NCBI RefSeq assembly: GCF_024809975.1
Contig: NZ_JANUDY010000005.1
Coordinates: forward strand, 62,001-126,000
Direction of reading: 5' to 3'
Length of the DNA stretch: 64,000 bases
DNA from: Comamonas sp. BIGb0152
GTDB lineage: Bacteria; Pseudomonadota; Gammaproteobacteria; Burkholderiales; Burkholderiaceae_C
The notes under the pieces are model-generated. The model had not been told where the DNA came from, ran no database searches, and saw nothing but the letters and a program-made list of their open reading frames with translations. The position numbers and the translations under genes are program-made. The first letter of the stretch is position 1. Every line of letters starts with the position of its first letter. Below are positions 1 to 8,222 of the stretch, in pieces.

Positions 1-1308
1 GGGCATTTTTTGCGCATCGAGCTGATGGTGGCGCTGGTGGGCGGCGCCTTGCCGGCCGTGCTGTCCATCGTCAACGCCTATGTGCCCAGCGCTTTTCACT
101 GGATGCTGTATGGCACGGTGATGGTGGTGGGCACCCTGGTGGGGCTGGAGATACCGCTAGTGATGCGCATCCTCAAGCGCAATGTGGTGCTGCGCGATCT
201 GGTCTCCAAGGTGCTGACCTTTGACTACCTGGGCGCGCTGGCGGTGTCGCTGGCCTTCCCGCTGCTGCTGGTGCCGCACCTGGGCTTGATCCGCACGGGG
301 CTGGTGTTTGGCCTGCTCAATGCGCTGGTGGCGGTGTGGGCGCTGTTTCTCTTCAAGGACGAGCTGCGCCGCTTTGGCAGCCACGTGCTGGCCTGCGGCC
401 TGGTGATTGCCGCCTTGCTGGGCGGGCTGGTGGGCGCAGAGCGGCTGACGTCGCTGACCGAAGACCACTTCTACCAAGAACCGATTGTGCTGACCCGTAC
501 CACGCCCTACCAGCGCATTGTGGTGACCCAGGGCAAGCGCGGCGCACGCCTGTACCTGAACGGCAACCTGCAGTTTGCCCAGAGCGATGAGTACCGCTAC
601 CACGAGGCCCTGGTACACCCGGTGATGAGCCGCTATGGCGCGCCGCGCAAGGTGGCGGTGTTTGGCGGCGGCGACGGCATGGCCGTGCGCGAGGTGCTGA
701 AGTACCCCTCGGTCGAATCGGTGACCCTGGTGGAGCTGGACCCGCAGATGACCGACCTGTTCAAGAACGTGCCGAGCATGCAGGCGCTGAACAGCAATGC
801 CTTGAACGACCCCAAGGTGCACATCGTCAATGCCGACGCCTTCCAGTGGCTGCAAAAGGCCGACGAGGTGTTCGATGTAATCATCGTGGACTTCCCCGAT
901 CCGACCAACTTTGCCGTCGGCAAGCTGTTTACCAACAGCTTTTACGCCATGCTCAGCCAGCACCTGGCGGCCAGCGGTTTTGCGGTGATCCAGACCACCT
1001 CGCCGCTGATTGCACGCGAGAGTTTCTGGACCGTGGTGACCACCGTTGAATCGGTGGGCATGCAGGCCACGCCCTACCACGCCCATGTGCCCAGCTTTGG
1101 CGAATGGGGCTTTGTGATTGCCAGCCGCCGGCCCTGGAGCCTGCCGACGACCTTGCCGGACGGCATGCGCTTTTTGAGCCTGCCCAGCCTGCCGCTGCTG
1201 TTTGATTTTCCGCCCGACATGGCGCGGGTACCGACCGAGGTAAACCGCCTGTCCAACCAGGTGCTGGTACACACCTATGAGCGCGAATGGGGCAAGGTGG
1301 CGCACTGA
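1..1308 (+). CDS. speE: Membrane-anchored polyamine aminopropyltransferase (spermidine synthase-like), 5' end cut by the window
   Basis: The frame is open back to base 1, so the true start lies upstream; the first in-window start-like codon is a TTG at 10. The first ~140 visible residues are hydrophobic membrane helices. The rest is a spermidine-synthase (Rossmann methyltransferase-like) domain, with GKRGARLYLNGNLQFAQSDEYRYHE split over the substrate entry loop, then FGGGDGMAVREVLKYP and VTLVELDPQ for decarboxylated-SAM binding and DVIIVDFPDP for catalysis. Family knowledge: it transfers an aminopropyl group to a diamine such as putrescine. An FAD lipoprotein gene follows 42 bases downstream in the same direction, suggesting an operon. 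The exact amine substrate is not visible. Confidence 0.88.
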   Translation, partial: GHFLRIELMVALVGGALPAVLSIVNAYVPSAFHWMLYGTVMVVGTLVGLEIPLVMRILKRNVVLRDLVSKVLTFDYLGALAVSLAFPLLLVPHLGLIRTGLVFGLLNALVAVWALFLFKDELRRFGSHVLACGLVIAALLGGLVGAERLTSLTEDHFYQEPIVLTRTTPYQRIVVTQGKRGARLYLNGNLQFAQSDEYRYHEALVHPVMSRYGAPRKVAVFGGGDGMAVREVLKYPSVESVTLVELDPQMTDLFKNVPSMQALNSNALNDPKVHIVNADAFQWLQKADEVFDVIIVDFPDPTNFAVGKLFTNSFYAMLSQHLAASGFAVIQTTSPLIARESFWTVVTTVESVGMQATPYHAHVPSFGEWGFVIASRRPWSLPTTLPDGMRFLSLPSLPLLFDFPPDMARVPTEVNRLSNQVLVHTYEREWGKVAH

Positions 1309-1350
1309 TATGACGGCCCAGCACCCCTCCACAACGCGCACAGCACAGCC

Positions 1351-3066
1351 ATGCAACGCCGCTCCGTCCTGAAAGGCGCCGCCGCGCTGGCCGGCAGCAG
1401 CGCCTTGGCCGGCTGCAAGCCCGCGCCGCCGAGCACCAGCAGCGCCCATATCCAAGGCGGCTTTGTGGGCCAGGCCTGGGAGCGTGGTCATGCGATGCGC
1501 GACCGCCTGGCGCAAGGCCTGCCCTTGCCCGCGCCCAGCCGCACGCACCGCGTGCAGGTGCTGATTGCCGGTGGCGGCATTGCCGCGCTATCGGCTGCCC
1601 GCGCCTTGCGCCTGGCAGGCATCAGCGATGTAGCGCTGCTGGAGCTGGAAGACCAGGCCGGCGGCAACAGCCGTGGCGGCACCGTCCAGGGCCTGCGCTG
1701 CCCCCTGGGCGCCCACTACCTGCCGGTACCTGGCGACAGCGCGCCCGAGGTGCAGGATCTGCTTGAAGAGCTGGGCGTGCGCCAGCGCGTGGCGGGCCGC
1801 TGGCAGTACAAGGACGAGTACCTGTGCTTTAGCCCGCAGGAGCGCCTTTTTATCCATGGCGGATGGCAGGAAGGCCTGCTGCCCACGCAGGACGTGGCCG
1901 CCAGCACCACCGCCCAGTACCAGCGCTTTGCCCAGCTGGTGGACAGCGCCATGCGCGCCCAGCCCTTCAGCATGCCGGTGATGCGCAGCTGGCAGGCCCA
2001 GGGTGGCCTGGCCCCCGCCCACCAGGCGCTGGATGCCATCCGCTTTGACACCTGGCTGGCCCAGCACCAGCTGGACGACCCGCACCTGCGCTGGTACCTG
2101 GACTACGCCTGCCAGGACGACTTTGGCGCTGGCTGCGCCCAGGTATCGGCCTGGGCCGGCCTGCACTACTTTGCCAGCCGCCACGGCTTTCAGGCCCCGG
2201 GCACGCAAGACGACGCGCATGACAGCGTGCTCACCTGGCCGCAAGGCAATGGCTGGCTCAGCGAGCAGCTCGCTGCCCCGGTGCAGGCCGCCGGCTGGCT
2301 GCACAGCGGCCACACGGTGATGCGCATCGCCGAGACGCGCCAAGGCGTGGAGATCGACAGCTTTAACCACGCCAGCCAGAGCATGGAGCGCTGGCAGGCC
2401 GCGCACTGCATCGTGGCGCTGCCGACCTTTATCGCGGCCCATGTGGTGCAGGACCCGCCCGACTTTCTGCGCGCCGCCGTAGAGGCGCTGGACTGGGCCC
2501 CCTGGCAGGTGACCAATGTGTACATCCGCGCCCCGCTGCGCGACCGCCCCGGCGCCGAACTGGCCTGGGACAATGTGCTGTATGACGATGTGGCCCACGG
2601 CGGCCTGGGCTACGTCAACGCCGGCCACCAGCGCCTGAATGCCATGCAGCAATTGCCCACCATCCTCACCTGCTACCGCGCGCTAGGCGGCAACCAACCC
2701 GGCGCCAGCCCACGCGCCGCGCGCCAGCAGCTGCTGGCCCAAAGCTGGGAGGCCGCACGCGACCAAACCCTGACCACCCTCGCCCGCGCACACGCCGACA
2801 TCTACGAAAAAACCACCCATGTCGAGGTCATGCGCTACGGCCACGCGATGGCCATCCCCCGCCCCGGCACACAGACGGTGCTGAGCCATATCGGCCAGCC
2901 CATTACGGGCGGCAAGCGCCCAGCGCTGATCAACGGCGAACGCCTCCAAGCCCTGCCCACCCCGAGCACCGGCCGCCTGCATTTTGCGCACAGCGACTGG
3001 TCGGGGTATTCGGTGTTTGAGGAGGCGTTTACGCGGGGGTTGTATGCGGGGGTGGGGGCGGGGTGA
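1351..3066 (+). CDS. FAD-dependent amine-oxidase-like lipoprotein
   Basis: 571 residues. The N-terminus MQRRSVLKGAAALAG is a twin-arginine (RRxxLK) export signal followed by a lipobox ending LAGC at Cys22, so the protein is probably exported folded with FAD and lipid-anchored. A dinucleotide-binding motif VLIAGGGIAALSAARAL follows at about residues 70-87, then LLELEDQAGGNSRGG, typical of flavin amine oxidases and related oxidoreductases. It sits just after an aminopropyltransferase gene, so a polyamine-related substrate is possible, but this is inference. The ATG at 1351 is chosen because it gives the Tat signal; an earlier ATG at 1311 is in another frame. Confidence 0.8.
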   Translation: MQRRSVLKGAAALAGSSALAGCKPAPPSTSSAHIQGGFVGQAWERGHAMRDRLAQGLPLPAPSRTHRVQVLIAGGGIAALSAARALRLAGISDVALLELEDQAGGNSRGGTVQGLRCPLGAHYLPVPGDSAPEVQDLLEELGVRQRVAGRWQYKDEYLCFSPQERLFIHGGWQEGLLPTQDVAASTTAQYQRFAQLVDSAMRAQPFSMPVMRSWQAQGGLAPAHQALDAIRFDTWLAQHQLDDPHLRWYLDYACQDDFGAGCAQVSAWAGLHYFASRHGFQAPGTQDDAHDSVLTWPQGNGWLSEQLAAPVQAAGWLHSGHTVMRIAETRQGVEIDSFNHASQSMERWQAAHCIVALPTFIAAHVVQDPPDFLRAAVEALDWAPWQVTNVYIRAPLRDRPGAELAWDNVLYDDVAHGGLGYVNAGHQRLNAMQQLPTILTCYRALGGNQPGASPRAARQQLLAQSWEAARDQTLTTLARAHADIYEKTTHVEVMRYGHAMAIPRPGTQTVLSHIGQPITGGKRPALINGERLQALPTPSTGRLHFAHSDWSGYSVFEEAFTRGLYAGVGAG

Positions 3067-3222
3067 TGGGTGCTGCGCGGCACTGACGATGGGGAGCAAT
3101 TCCTGAAGGCTGTGAGTGAAGCGGGTGGTTGAGATGTTGTAGTCTCTTGCTGGCGCATATCGGCCAGAAGCGGTCAGCGGCTTGGTTCACTTCAACGGCT
3201 GGTGTAGGCTGGTAGCCGTCAT

Positions 3223-3563
3223 TCACACGCCCTCCATAAACGACCGCTTCACTCCACAGCGGACGCGGAGTGCCTGCAACGCCTGTTCGAGCGCGGCCGC
3301 TGCAATGACACGGGCCGCGAAGGCATTGGAATCGGCTCCCGCACGATCCGCAGCCTCGGCCAGCAGGGCTTCACGGGACTCGAAGTGGGCATAGAACGCG
3401 CCGTGCGTCAGACCCGCCTCTTTCATGATGTCGGCGACTCCCGTTCCGTCGCGTCGTAGCCGCTATGCCGGATGGCGCGGGCTGCTGCCTGCACGATGCG
3501 CTCGCGCTCAGCCTCTTTGGCGGCTGCTCTGATGTTGGGTTGCGCATTTTGCATGACAGCCAT
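3223..3563 (-). pseudogene. TetR-family regulator remnant, frameshifted and truncated
   Basis: Reading leftwards from an ATG at 3563 gives a TetR-like N-terminus (IVQAAARAIRHSGYD). The frame then has to change near 3446-3461 to continue as RRDGTGVADIMKEAGLTH and GAFYAHFESREALLAEA, the classical TetR recognition-helix region. The second segment ends at 3223 after only 67 residues, so the ligand-binding domain of a normal ~190-residue TetR protein is missing. Both lesions are read directly from the bases. A sequencing error could explain the frameshift but not the missing C-terminal half. Confidence 0.75.
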
Positions 3564-3644
3564 CTTGCAAAATACAGAACAACCGTGCAACGGACGCGTA
3601 GATGCGGAGGGGAAAAAGCGGCTCGCTGCCGGTGCCGCGCGTTA

Positions 3645-4757
3645 TCAGCCGTGAGCACGCTTGTGCGAAAGGAAGAAGCGCAGCATCTCGGCGCTGGCGT
3701 CGATTCCTCCTGGCGTGGTGTAGCTGCCCTCTGAGCTGCCGCCGGACCATGCGTGGCCTGCGCCATGCAGTTGCCAGTGTTCAATGGCGGTATTTCCGTC
3801 GGCCGCGACATAGGCAGAGCGGGTGAATCGCTGGCGGTTCGGCGCATGGCCCTGGATGACGCGAGGTGCGCCTTGGGGACTTTGCGCGCTGCGTGCAGCA
3901 TTCACTACTGCCGCGCCGTTGTCGTGGTGCACCGTCTTGTCGGCATCGCCGTGAAACACGATCACTGGACACACGCTGGGACCGCTGGCCGAGCCTGATG
4001 CTGCGCCTCTTCGCATCGCCTCGAGGGCTGATGGCAGATTGGACGCAGCACCGGCGGGCAAGCCCGAATGCACACCCACGGCGGCGAACAGCTCAGGATA
4101 GGTGCGTCCCAATATGTCCGCCATTGCACCTCCAGCCGATAGTCCGGCGACATAGACACGCGATGCGTCCGCGCCATGGTCAGTCACCATCTGGCGTGTG
4201 AGGCCTGCCAGCAGTGCTGGCTCGCCCCGGCCTCGCTGCTGATGCTGGGCCTTGAACCAGTTCCAGCATTTTTGCGAGTTCGCATGCTGTGTTTGTTCAG
4301 GATAGAGCACCAATACACCAGCTCTGCGTGCCTGGTCGTTCATGCGCGTGCCGGCGGCGAAGTCTTCCGGCCCTTGGGTGCAACCGTGCAGCATGAGGAC
4401 GAGCGGCCGAGGCCCCGCTTCCAGTGCACTGCCTGGCGGCACATACAGCCGATAGGCCAGCTGCCGGCCTCCGTGCGAGTAGCTGCCGCGCAGCCATTGT
4501 TCGTCGCCGGAGATGTCTGCCTGCGATGAGCCCGCAGGCACGGCGAGTTCGGGAGCATCGTCGATGAAACGGGCTTCGGCATCGATGATCCAGCCTTCTT
4601 CCCTAGGACTGGTTGCGGCTGTCTTGCCGTGGGGCGCGGGCGCGGGCGCGCTTTCGCCTCGCAACGTGCGCTGAATCAGCTCGGTTGCTTCCAGCAAATT
4701 GCCAGTGCGCGTCAGGCGTGTAGCCTCGCCCAGCATGTCGTGAAAAAGCTGTTTCAT
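3645..4757 (-). CDS. PHB depolymerase-family esterase (alpha/beta hydrolase)
   Basis: 370 residues from the ATG at 4757, 10 bases after the stop of the preceding regulator gene, so the two are probably co-transcribed. The nucleophile elbow is GLSAGGAM, the oxyanion region LVLMLHGCTQGPEDFA, the acid likely in VFHGDADKTV and the histidine in LHGAGHAWSGG. These are hallmarks of the esterase/PHB-depolymerase family. The first ~130 residues are a poorly conserved extension starting MKQLFHDMLGEATRLTRTG, with no obvious signal peptide, so an intracellular esterase is likely. The natural substrate (polyhydroxybutyrate oligomers or another ester) cannot be told from the sequence. Confidence 0.85.
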   Translation of the reverse strand: MKQLFHDMLGEATRLTRTGNLLEATELIQRTLRGESAPAPAPHGKTAATSPREEGWIIDAEARFIDDAPELAVPAGSSQADISGDEQWLRGSYSHGGRQLAYRLYVPPGSALEAGPRPLVLMLHGCTQGPEDFAAGTRMNDQARRAGVLVLYPEQTQHANSQKCWNWFKAQHQQRGRGEPALLAGLTRQMVTDHGADASRVYVAGLSAGGAMADILGRTYPELFAAVGVHSGLPAGAASNLPSALEAMRRGAASGSASGPSVCPVIVFHGDADKTVHHDNGAAVVNAARSAQSPQGAPRVIQGHAPNRQRFTRSAYVAADGNTAIEHWQLHGAGHAWSGGSSEGSYTTPGGIDASAEMLRFFLSHKRAHG

Positions 4758-4767
4758 GGAATGGTTC

Positions 4768-5181
4768 TCAGGTAATGCGGCCGGCCAGAGCGGCACGAAC
4801 GGCGGGGCTGGCCTGGAGCGCTCCCAGCACCGTGATGGATTCGATGGTTTCTGCGGCCAGCTGCGCAGGCACGTCCTGCGCGATGCTGGCCAAGCCCAGC
4901 ACCCGGATCTGCAGCTTTTCCCCGGCAGCCTGCACTCGCATGAGATCGGCCTGGGAGAAATGCTGCATACCCAGGACCAGCATCTTGCGGGCGACAACCT
5001 GTTGCAACGCGTCCGCGTGGCTGCGCAGGTGATTGCGTATCGCTGTACGGATGAAATCACTGCGGTTTGCGTAGAAGCCCTCGGCGACCAGCAGGTCGAT
5101 TTGGCCCAGGTCGACATAGCCCAGATTGATGGTGAGCTTCTCGGATTCGCTCACGCGAGGGGTGGAGGTGGTTGTGGCCAT
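4768..5181 (-). CDS. Ribbon-helix-helix (CopG-like) DNA-binding protein
   Basis: 137 residues. The N-terminal 60 residues (LTINLGYVDLGQIDLLVAEG, then FYANRSDFIRTAIRNHL) match the beta-strand/helix/helix fold of ribbon-helix-helix repressors. The C-terminal half is a conserved-looking but uncharacterised region. It is the first gene of a two-gene unit with the esterase. A 34-bp inverted repeat lies immediately upstream of its start codon and overlaps its ribosome-binding site (AAGGA, 6 bases before ATG), which suggests autoregulation. The target function beyond this unit is unknown. Confidence 0.75.
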   Translation of the reverse strand: MATTTSTPRVSESEKLTINLGYVDLGQIDLLVAEGFYANRSDFIRTAIRNHLRSHADALQQVVARKMLVLGMQHFSQADLMRVQAAGEKLQIRVLGLASIAQDVPAQLAAETIESITVLGALQASPAVRAALAGRIT

Positions 5182-5186
5182 GAAAC

Positions 5187-5220
5187 ATCCTTATGCCATC
5201 TATATGGATGGTATGAGGAT
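5187..5220. promoter_or_regulatory. Candidate operator: 34-bp inverted repeat before the RHH gene
   Basis: The left arm (ATCCTTATGCCATC, from 5187) and the right arm read in reverse complement (ATCCTCATACCATCC, ending at 5220) differ at only two aligned positions around a TATAT centre. It begins five bases upstream of the start codon and covers the ribosome-binding site. RHH repressors bind such short inverted repeats as paired dimers; assigning it to this regulator is inference. Confidence 0.55.
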
Positions 5221-5387
5221 GGTTTCAAGGCCTGATGTTTCAATTTAGCGCTGCGCGTCGTGTGGTGTCCGGTGGACGGGCTCTCCGGCGTGTCCGTTGC
5301 CATCATTGCCCTGTCACGTCTGGGCCGTAAGGTGGCCGAGTCGGGCCACCGCGCCCGGCGTTGCTCAGCCATGCGCCAGGAGGCTCC

Positions 5388-6041
5388 ATGCAAGATTTGC
5401 AGGCAGGCTCGCCGCACGGCCCTTCCGTTTGGGGCCAGCCCGGCGAACGGTTCAATACCTGGAGTCATCTGGCAGCCCTGCCCGTGGGCCTGGCGGCCAG
5501 TGTGGTTCTCATCTGCGAAACGGTGGCCGGCGGCGATGCGCGCAAGATTGTGGGCGCTGTGGTGTTTGGCCTGTCTCTGGCGGCGCTGTTTGGCGCATCG
5601 GCCCTCTTTCATGGCTGTACCGGGGTGCGCAAGCGTTTCTGGCAGCGCATCGACCACGCCTGCATTTACCTGCTGATTGCCGGCAGCCACACGCCCTTTG
5701 CGTTGATGGCGCCCCCGAGCTTGTGGGCTTGGCTGCTGCTTGGCGGCGTATGGGGGCTCGCATTTCAGGGTGCGATACGTGCACTGGGTTTCGATTCGCC
5801 GCCGCGCCTGTCCCTGTACATCAGCCTTGGCTGGCTCAGCTTGGGGGGCGCGGTGCCGGTGGCCTTTCGCCATGGTGCGCAGACCCTGGCCTGGCTGCTC
5901 GTCGGCGGACTGCTCTATTCGGCAGGAACAGTGTTCTACCGTCGTCTGGCGAGCATGCGCCACGCGCACGGCATCTGGCATCTGTTCGTGGTTGCCGGCA
6001 GCGCCTGCCATACCGTCGCGGTAGCTGGTTTGCTCGTCTGA
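5388..6041 (+). CDS. Hemolysin III / PAQR-family integral membrane protein
   Basis: 217 residues if started at the ATG 5388, which follows an AGGAGG at 5378-5383; a TTG at 5361 is a possible longer start. Conserved family marks are ERFNTWSHLAALPVG near the N-terminus, ASALFHG, IDHACIYLLIAGSHTPF and a C-terminal GIWHLFVVAGSACH. The spaced His/Asp/Ser residues form the metal site of the PAQR/hydrolase superfamily. About seven hydrophobic helices are visible. The cellular function of bacterial members is not established. It is divergent from the RHH/esterase unit. Confidence 0.85.
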   Translation: MQDLQAGSPHGPSVWGQPGERFNTWSHLAALPVGLAASVVLICETVAGGDARKIVGAVVFGLSLAALFGASALFHGCTGVRKRFWQRIDHACIYLLIAGSHTPFALMAPPSLWAWLLLGGVWGLAFQGAIRALGFDSPPRLSLYISLGWLSLGGAVPVAFRHGAQTLAWLLVGGLLYSAGTVFYRRLASMRHAHGIWHLFVVAGSACHTVAVAGLLV

Positions 6042-6752
6042 CCTCCTGCCATTCATGGCTTCGACACTCCGCTGGCCGTTTTCTTGCACATTCAATAGCT
6101 GAATGATCAAGGGGCGGACGGTGAAGGCGCGATTGCTCAAGGATTGAGGGATTCCAGGCGCATCAGTCGGTGTTCGAGCGCGTGATGCCTTCATCGTGGC
6201 GCCCCGAAGGGGGCGGCCCGCCTCGGTGCAATGCCGGGTGCTGGATGCCAGCAACAGCGGGTTTACAAGCACTTGGTGTGAGCAGCCATCCTCGATCCGC
6301 TTTGGCCGCAATGCCCCCTGCTCAAGGGGCACAAGCTCTAAGGAAAACTCCTCGTCAGTCGGACTGGCGCGTGGCGATATGACGTAGGACGATTGGCGAC
6401 GGAGTTTTGCACGAAGACCAAGGTCATTCCCTCTTGAGTCGACCGGGCTGGCTACAGATACCGGCTGAGAGTTGTCGGCGGCGAGGGGAATCGCTTCGCA
6501 CGAGGAAGGTCAATGACCGGTTCCGGCAGCCGCTGACATTCGCTTTGGAACGGCGAACGACCGTACCCAGCCTGGAGAGGCCGATCAAACGGGCGCGACG
6601 ATCAGCAATCTCTGACTCATTACGCCCCTCACACAAGACGTTGAGCAGAAGATTTCAACAAGCAACCACCGTCCCAGCGAAACCCAATCCATTCAAAAAG
6701 CCGCCTAGAGTCATTCACTCAGGCGGCTTTTGGTTTCATGCACAAGGGCCTT
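6042..6752. other. Gene-poor gap between the HlyIII-like gene and the RND operon
   Basis: I find no convincing gene in these 711 bases; the open frames are short, lack family features and overlap one another. Two structures are visible. One is an imperfect inverted pair with AAAACTCC-type ends at about 6343-6411. The other is the terminator hairpin near 6695-6732. The base composition is less GC-rich than in neighbouring genes, so this may be decayed sequence. Confidence 0.5.
6695..6732 (-). terminator. Rho-independent terminator of the RND efflux operon
   Basis: The hairpin arms AAAAAGCCGCCT and AGGCGGCTTTT pair around a 14-base loop that can itself fold (GAGT/ACTC). Runs of A and T on both sides make it potentially bidirectional. 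It lies 20 bases beyond the stop codon of the leftward outer-membrane factor gene. Confidence 0.8.
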
Positions 6753-8222
6753 TTAGCCTTCGCTATACCCTAACCCGCGCATCTCGCCCCCAGCCAGCCA
6801 CCCTCCCGCCAGCGCCTTGTAGACCGCAATGCTGTTGCGCAGAGCTTCTACCTGGCTTTGTGAGCTGGCGTCCTGGGCGGCGAGTTGCTCGCGTTGGGCG
6901 TCGAGCACTTCGTACAGGCCGATGGTGCCGCCCTGGTACATGCGCTGTGCGAGTTTGGATGCCTTGTCGCGCTGCTGCGTGGCGGAGGTCAATACCTGCA
7001 GCTCTTCGCGGCTGCGGTTGGCGCGTACCAGGGCGTTTTCGGTTTCCTCCAGGGCTTGCAGCACGCTCTGTTGGTATTGCGCCAGGGATTCGGCGGCGCC
7101 CGCTTCGCTGGCCGCGATGCGGGCGCGCACGCGGCCCACATCCAGAAACGACCAGTCCACGCCCAGAAAGACGCTGCTGGTGGCGGTGCTGCCCTTGAAG
7201 AGGTCGTTGCCGCCGAGCGCAAAGCTGCCCAGGAGCCCGCCGATGGACAGGCGTGGAAACAGGTCTGCCGTGGCCACGCCCACGCGCGCGGTGGCGGCGT
7301 GCAGGCGTGCCTCGGCAGCCGCAATGTCGGGGCGGCGGCGCAGTAGCTCGCCGGGCGTGTCTGCCCGGGGCACTGCGGGTAGGCGGGGCAGCGCCTGGGC
7401 GCTACCCAGCATGTCGATCAAATCACCCGGCGGCAGGCCCGCCAGCACGGCCAGGCGGTGCTGCAGCACGGCAGCCTGCGCCTGCAGGTTGGGAATGCGC
7501 GCCTCGGTGCCCAGCAGCAAGGCGCGGGCGCGGCTGGCGTCCAGGTCTGTCGCCATGCCTGCCTGTAGGCGCCGCTCTACCAGTTGCAGGCTGTCGCGCT
7601 GGTTGCGGGCGTTGGCCTGGGCAATCTGCAGCCGCAACTGGGTTCCGCGCAACTGCGCGTAGCTGTCGGCCACCTGCGCGGCAATCACTACCTGCAGCGC
7701 AGCCAGGTCGGCGTGCGTGGCCAGCCTCTGCGCCTGCTGCGCTTCCACGGCGCGGCGCACGCGGCCAAACAGGTCTACCTCCCACTGCGCGGCAATGCCT
7801 GCGTTGTAGCTGCGGGTGGAGCGCGGCTGGCCGGGGCTGAGTTGATCCTGGCTTTGCTTTTGCTGGGTGGCGCCCGCATTCATGGTGACGGTGGGGTAGC
7901 GATCCATCTGCGCCTCGTTCAGCACCGCATCGGCGGCCTGCAGGCGCGCCAGGGCTGCGCCCAGATCGTGGTTGCCGCCCAGTGCTTGGCGCACCAGAGT
8001 TGTGAGGGTGTCGTCGCCAAATTCGCGCCAGAAGGCGGCATCGCGCACGTCAACAGAAGGCAGTGGCGGTGCATCCGCCCTCGCCTCCTGCCGGGCAAAC
8101 TGCGCGGGGGTCTGCACGGCGGGTACTGCGCTTTTGAAATCTGGCCCCACGGCGCAGCCGGACAGCGCCATGCTGCATGCCAGGGTCATGCTGCTCAACA
8201 GAAGGGGTTTAGCCATGGACAT
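6753..8222 (-). CDS. RND efflux outer-membrane factor (NodT/OprM family lipoprotein)
   Basis: 489 residues. A lipoprotein signal ends MALSGC with the lipidated Cys at 23, followed by AVGPDF, the usual start of OprM/NodT proteins. Two copies of the long coiled outer-membrane efflux domain follow, including the typical AAEARLHAATARVGVATADLFP. It overlaps the pump gene by 14 bases if MSMAK is used; the second Met (8216) shortens this. It is the third gene of an adaptor-pump-channel operon. The channel spans the outer membrane and connects to the adaptor/pump complex. Confidence 0.92.
   Translation of the reverse strand: MSMAKPLLLSSMTLACSMALSGCAVGPDFKSAVPAVQTPAQFARQEARADAPPLPSVDVRDAAFWREFGDDTLTTLVRQALGGNHDLGAALARLQAADAVLNEAQMDRYPTVTMNAGATQQKQSQDQLSPGQPRSTRSYNAGIAAQWEVDLFGRVRRAVEAQQAQRLATHADLAALQVVIAAQVADSYAQLRGTQLRLQIAQANARNQRDSLQLVERRLQAGMATDLDASRARALLLGTEARIPNLQAQAAVLQHRLAVLAGLPPGDLIDMLGSAQALPRLPAVPRADTPGELLRRRPDIAAAEARLHAATARVGVATADLFPRLSIGGLLGSFALGGNDLFKGSTATSSVFLGVDWSFLDVGRVRARIAASEAGAAESLAQYQQSVLQALEETENALVRANRSREELQVLTSATQQRDKASKLAQRMYQGGTIGLYEVLDAQREQLAAQDASSQSQVEALRNSIAVYKALAGGWLAGGEMRGLGYSEG

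Noticed and set aside
157..1548. A 463-codon open frame antisense to the aminopropyltransferase gene
   Set aside because: It has no family features and an implausible His/Gln/Arg-rich composition, as expected of the opposite strand of GC-rich genes.
6170..7198. Open frames in the gap left of the RND operon
   Set aside because: They have atypical composition, no ribosome-binding site, run into the antisense of a real gene and show no family features.
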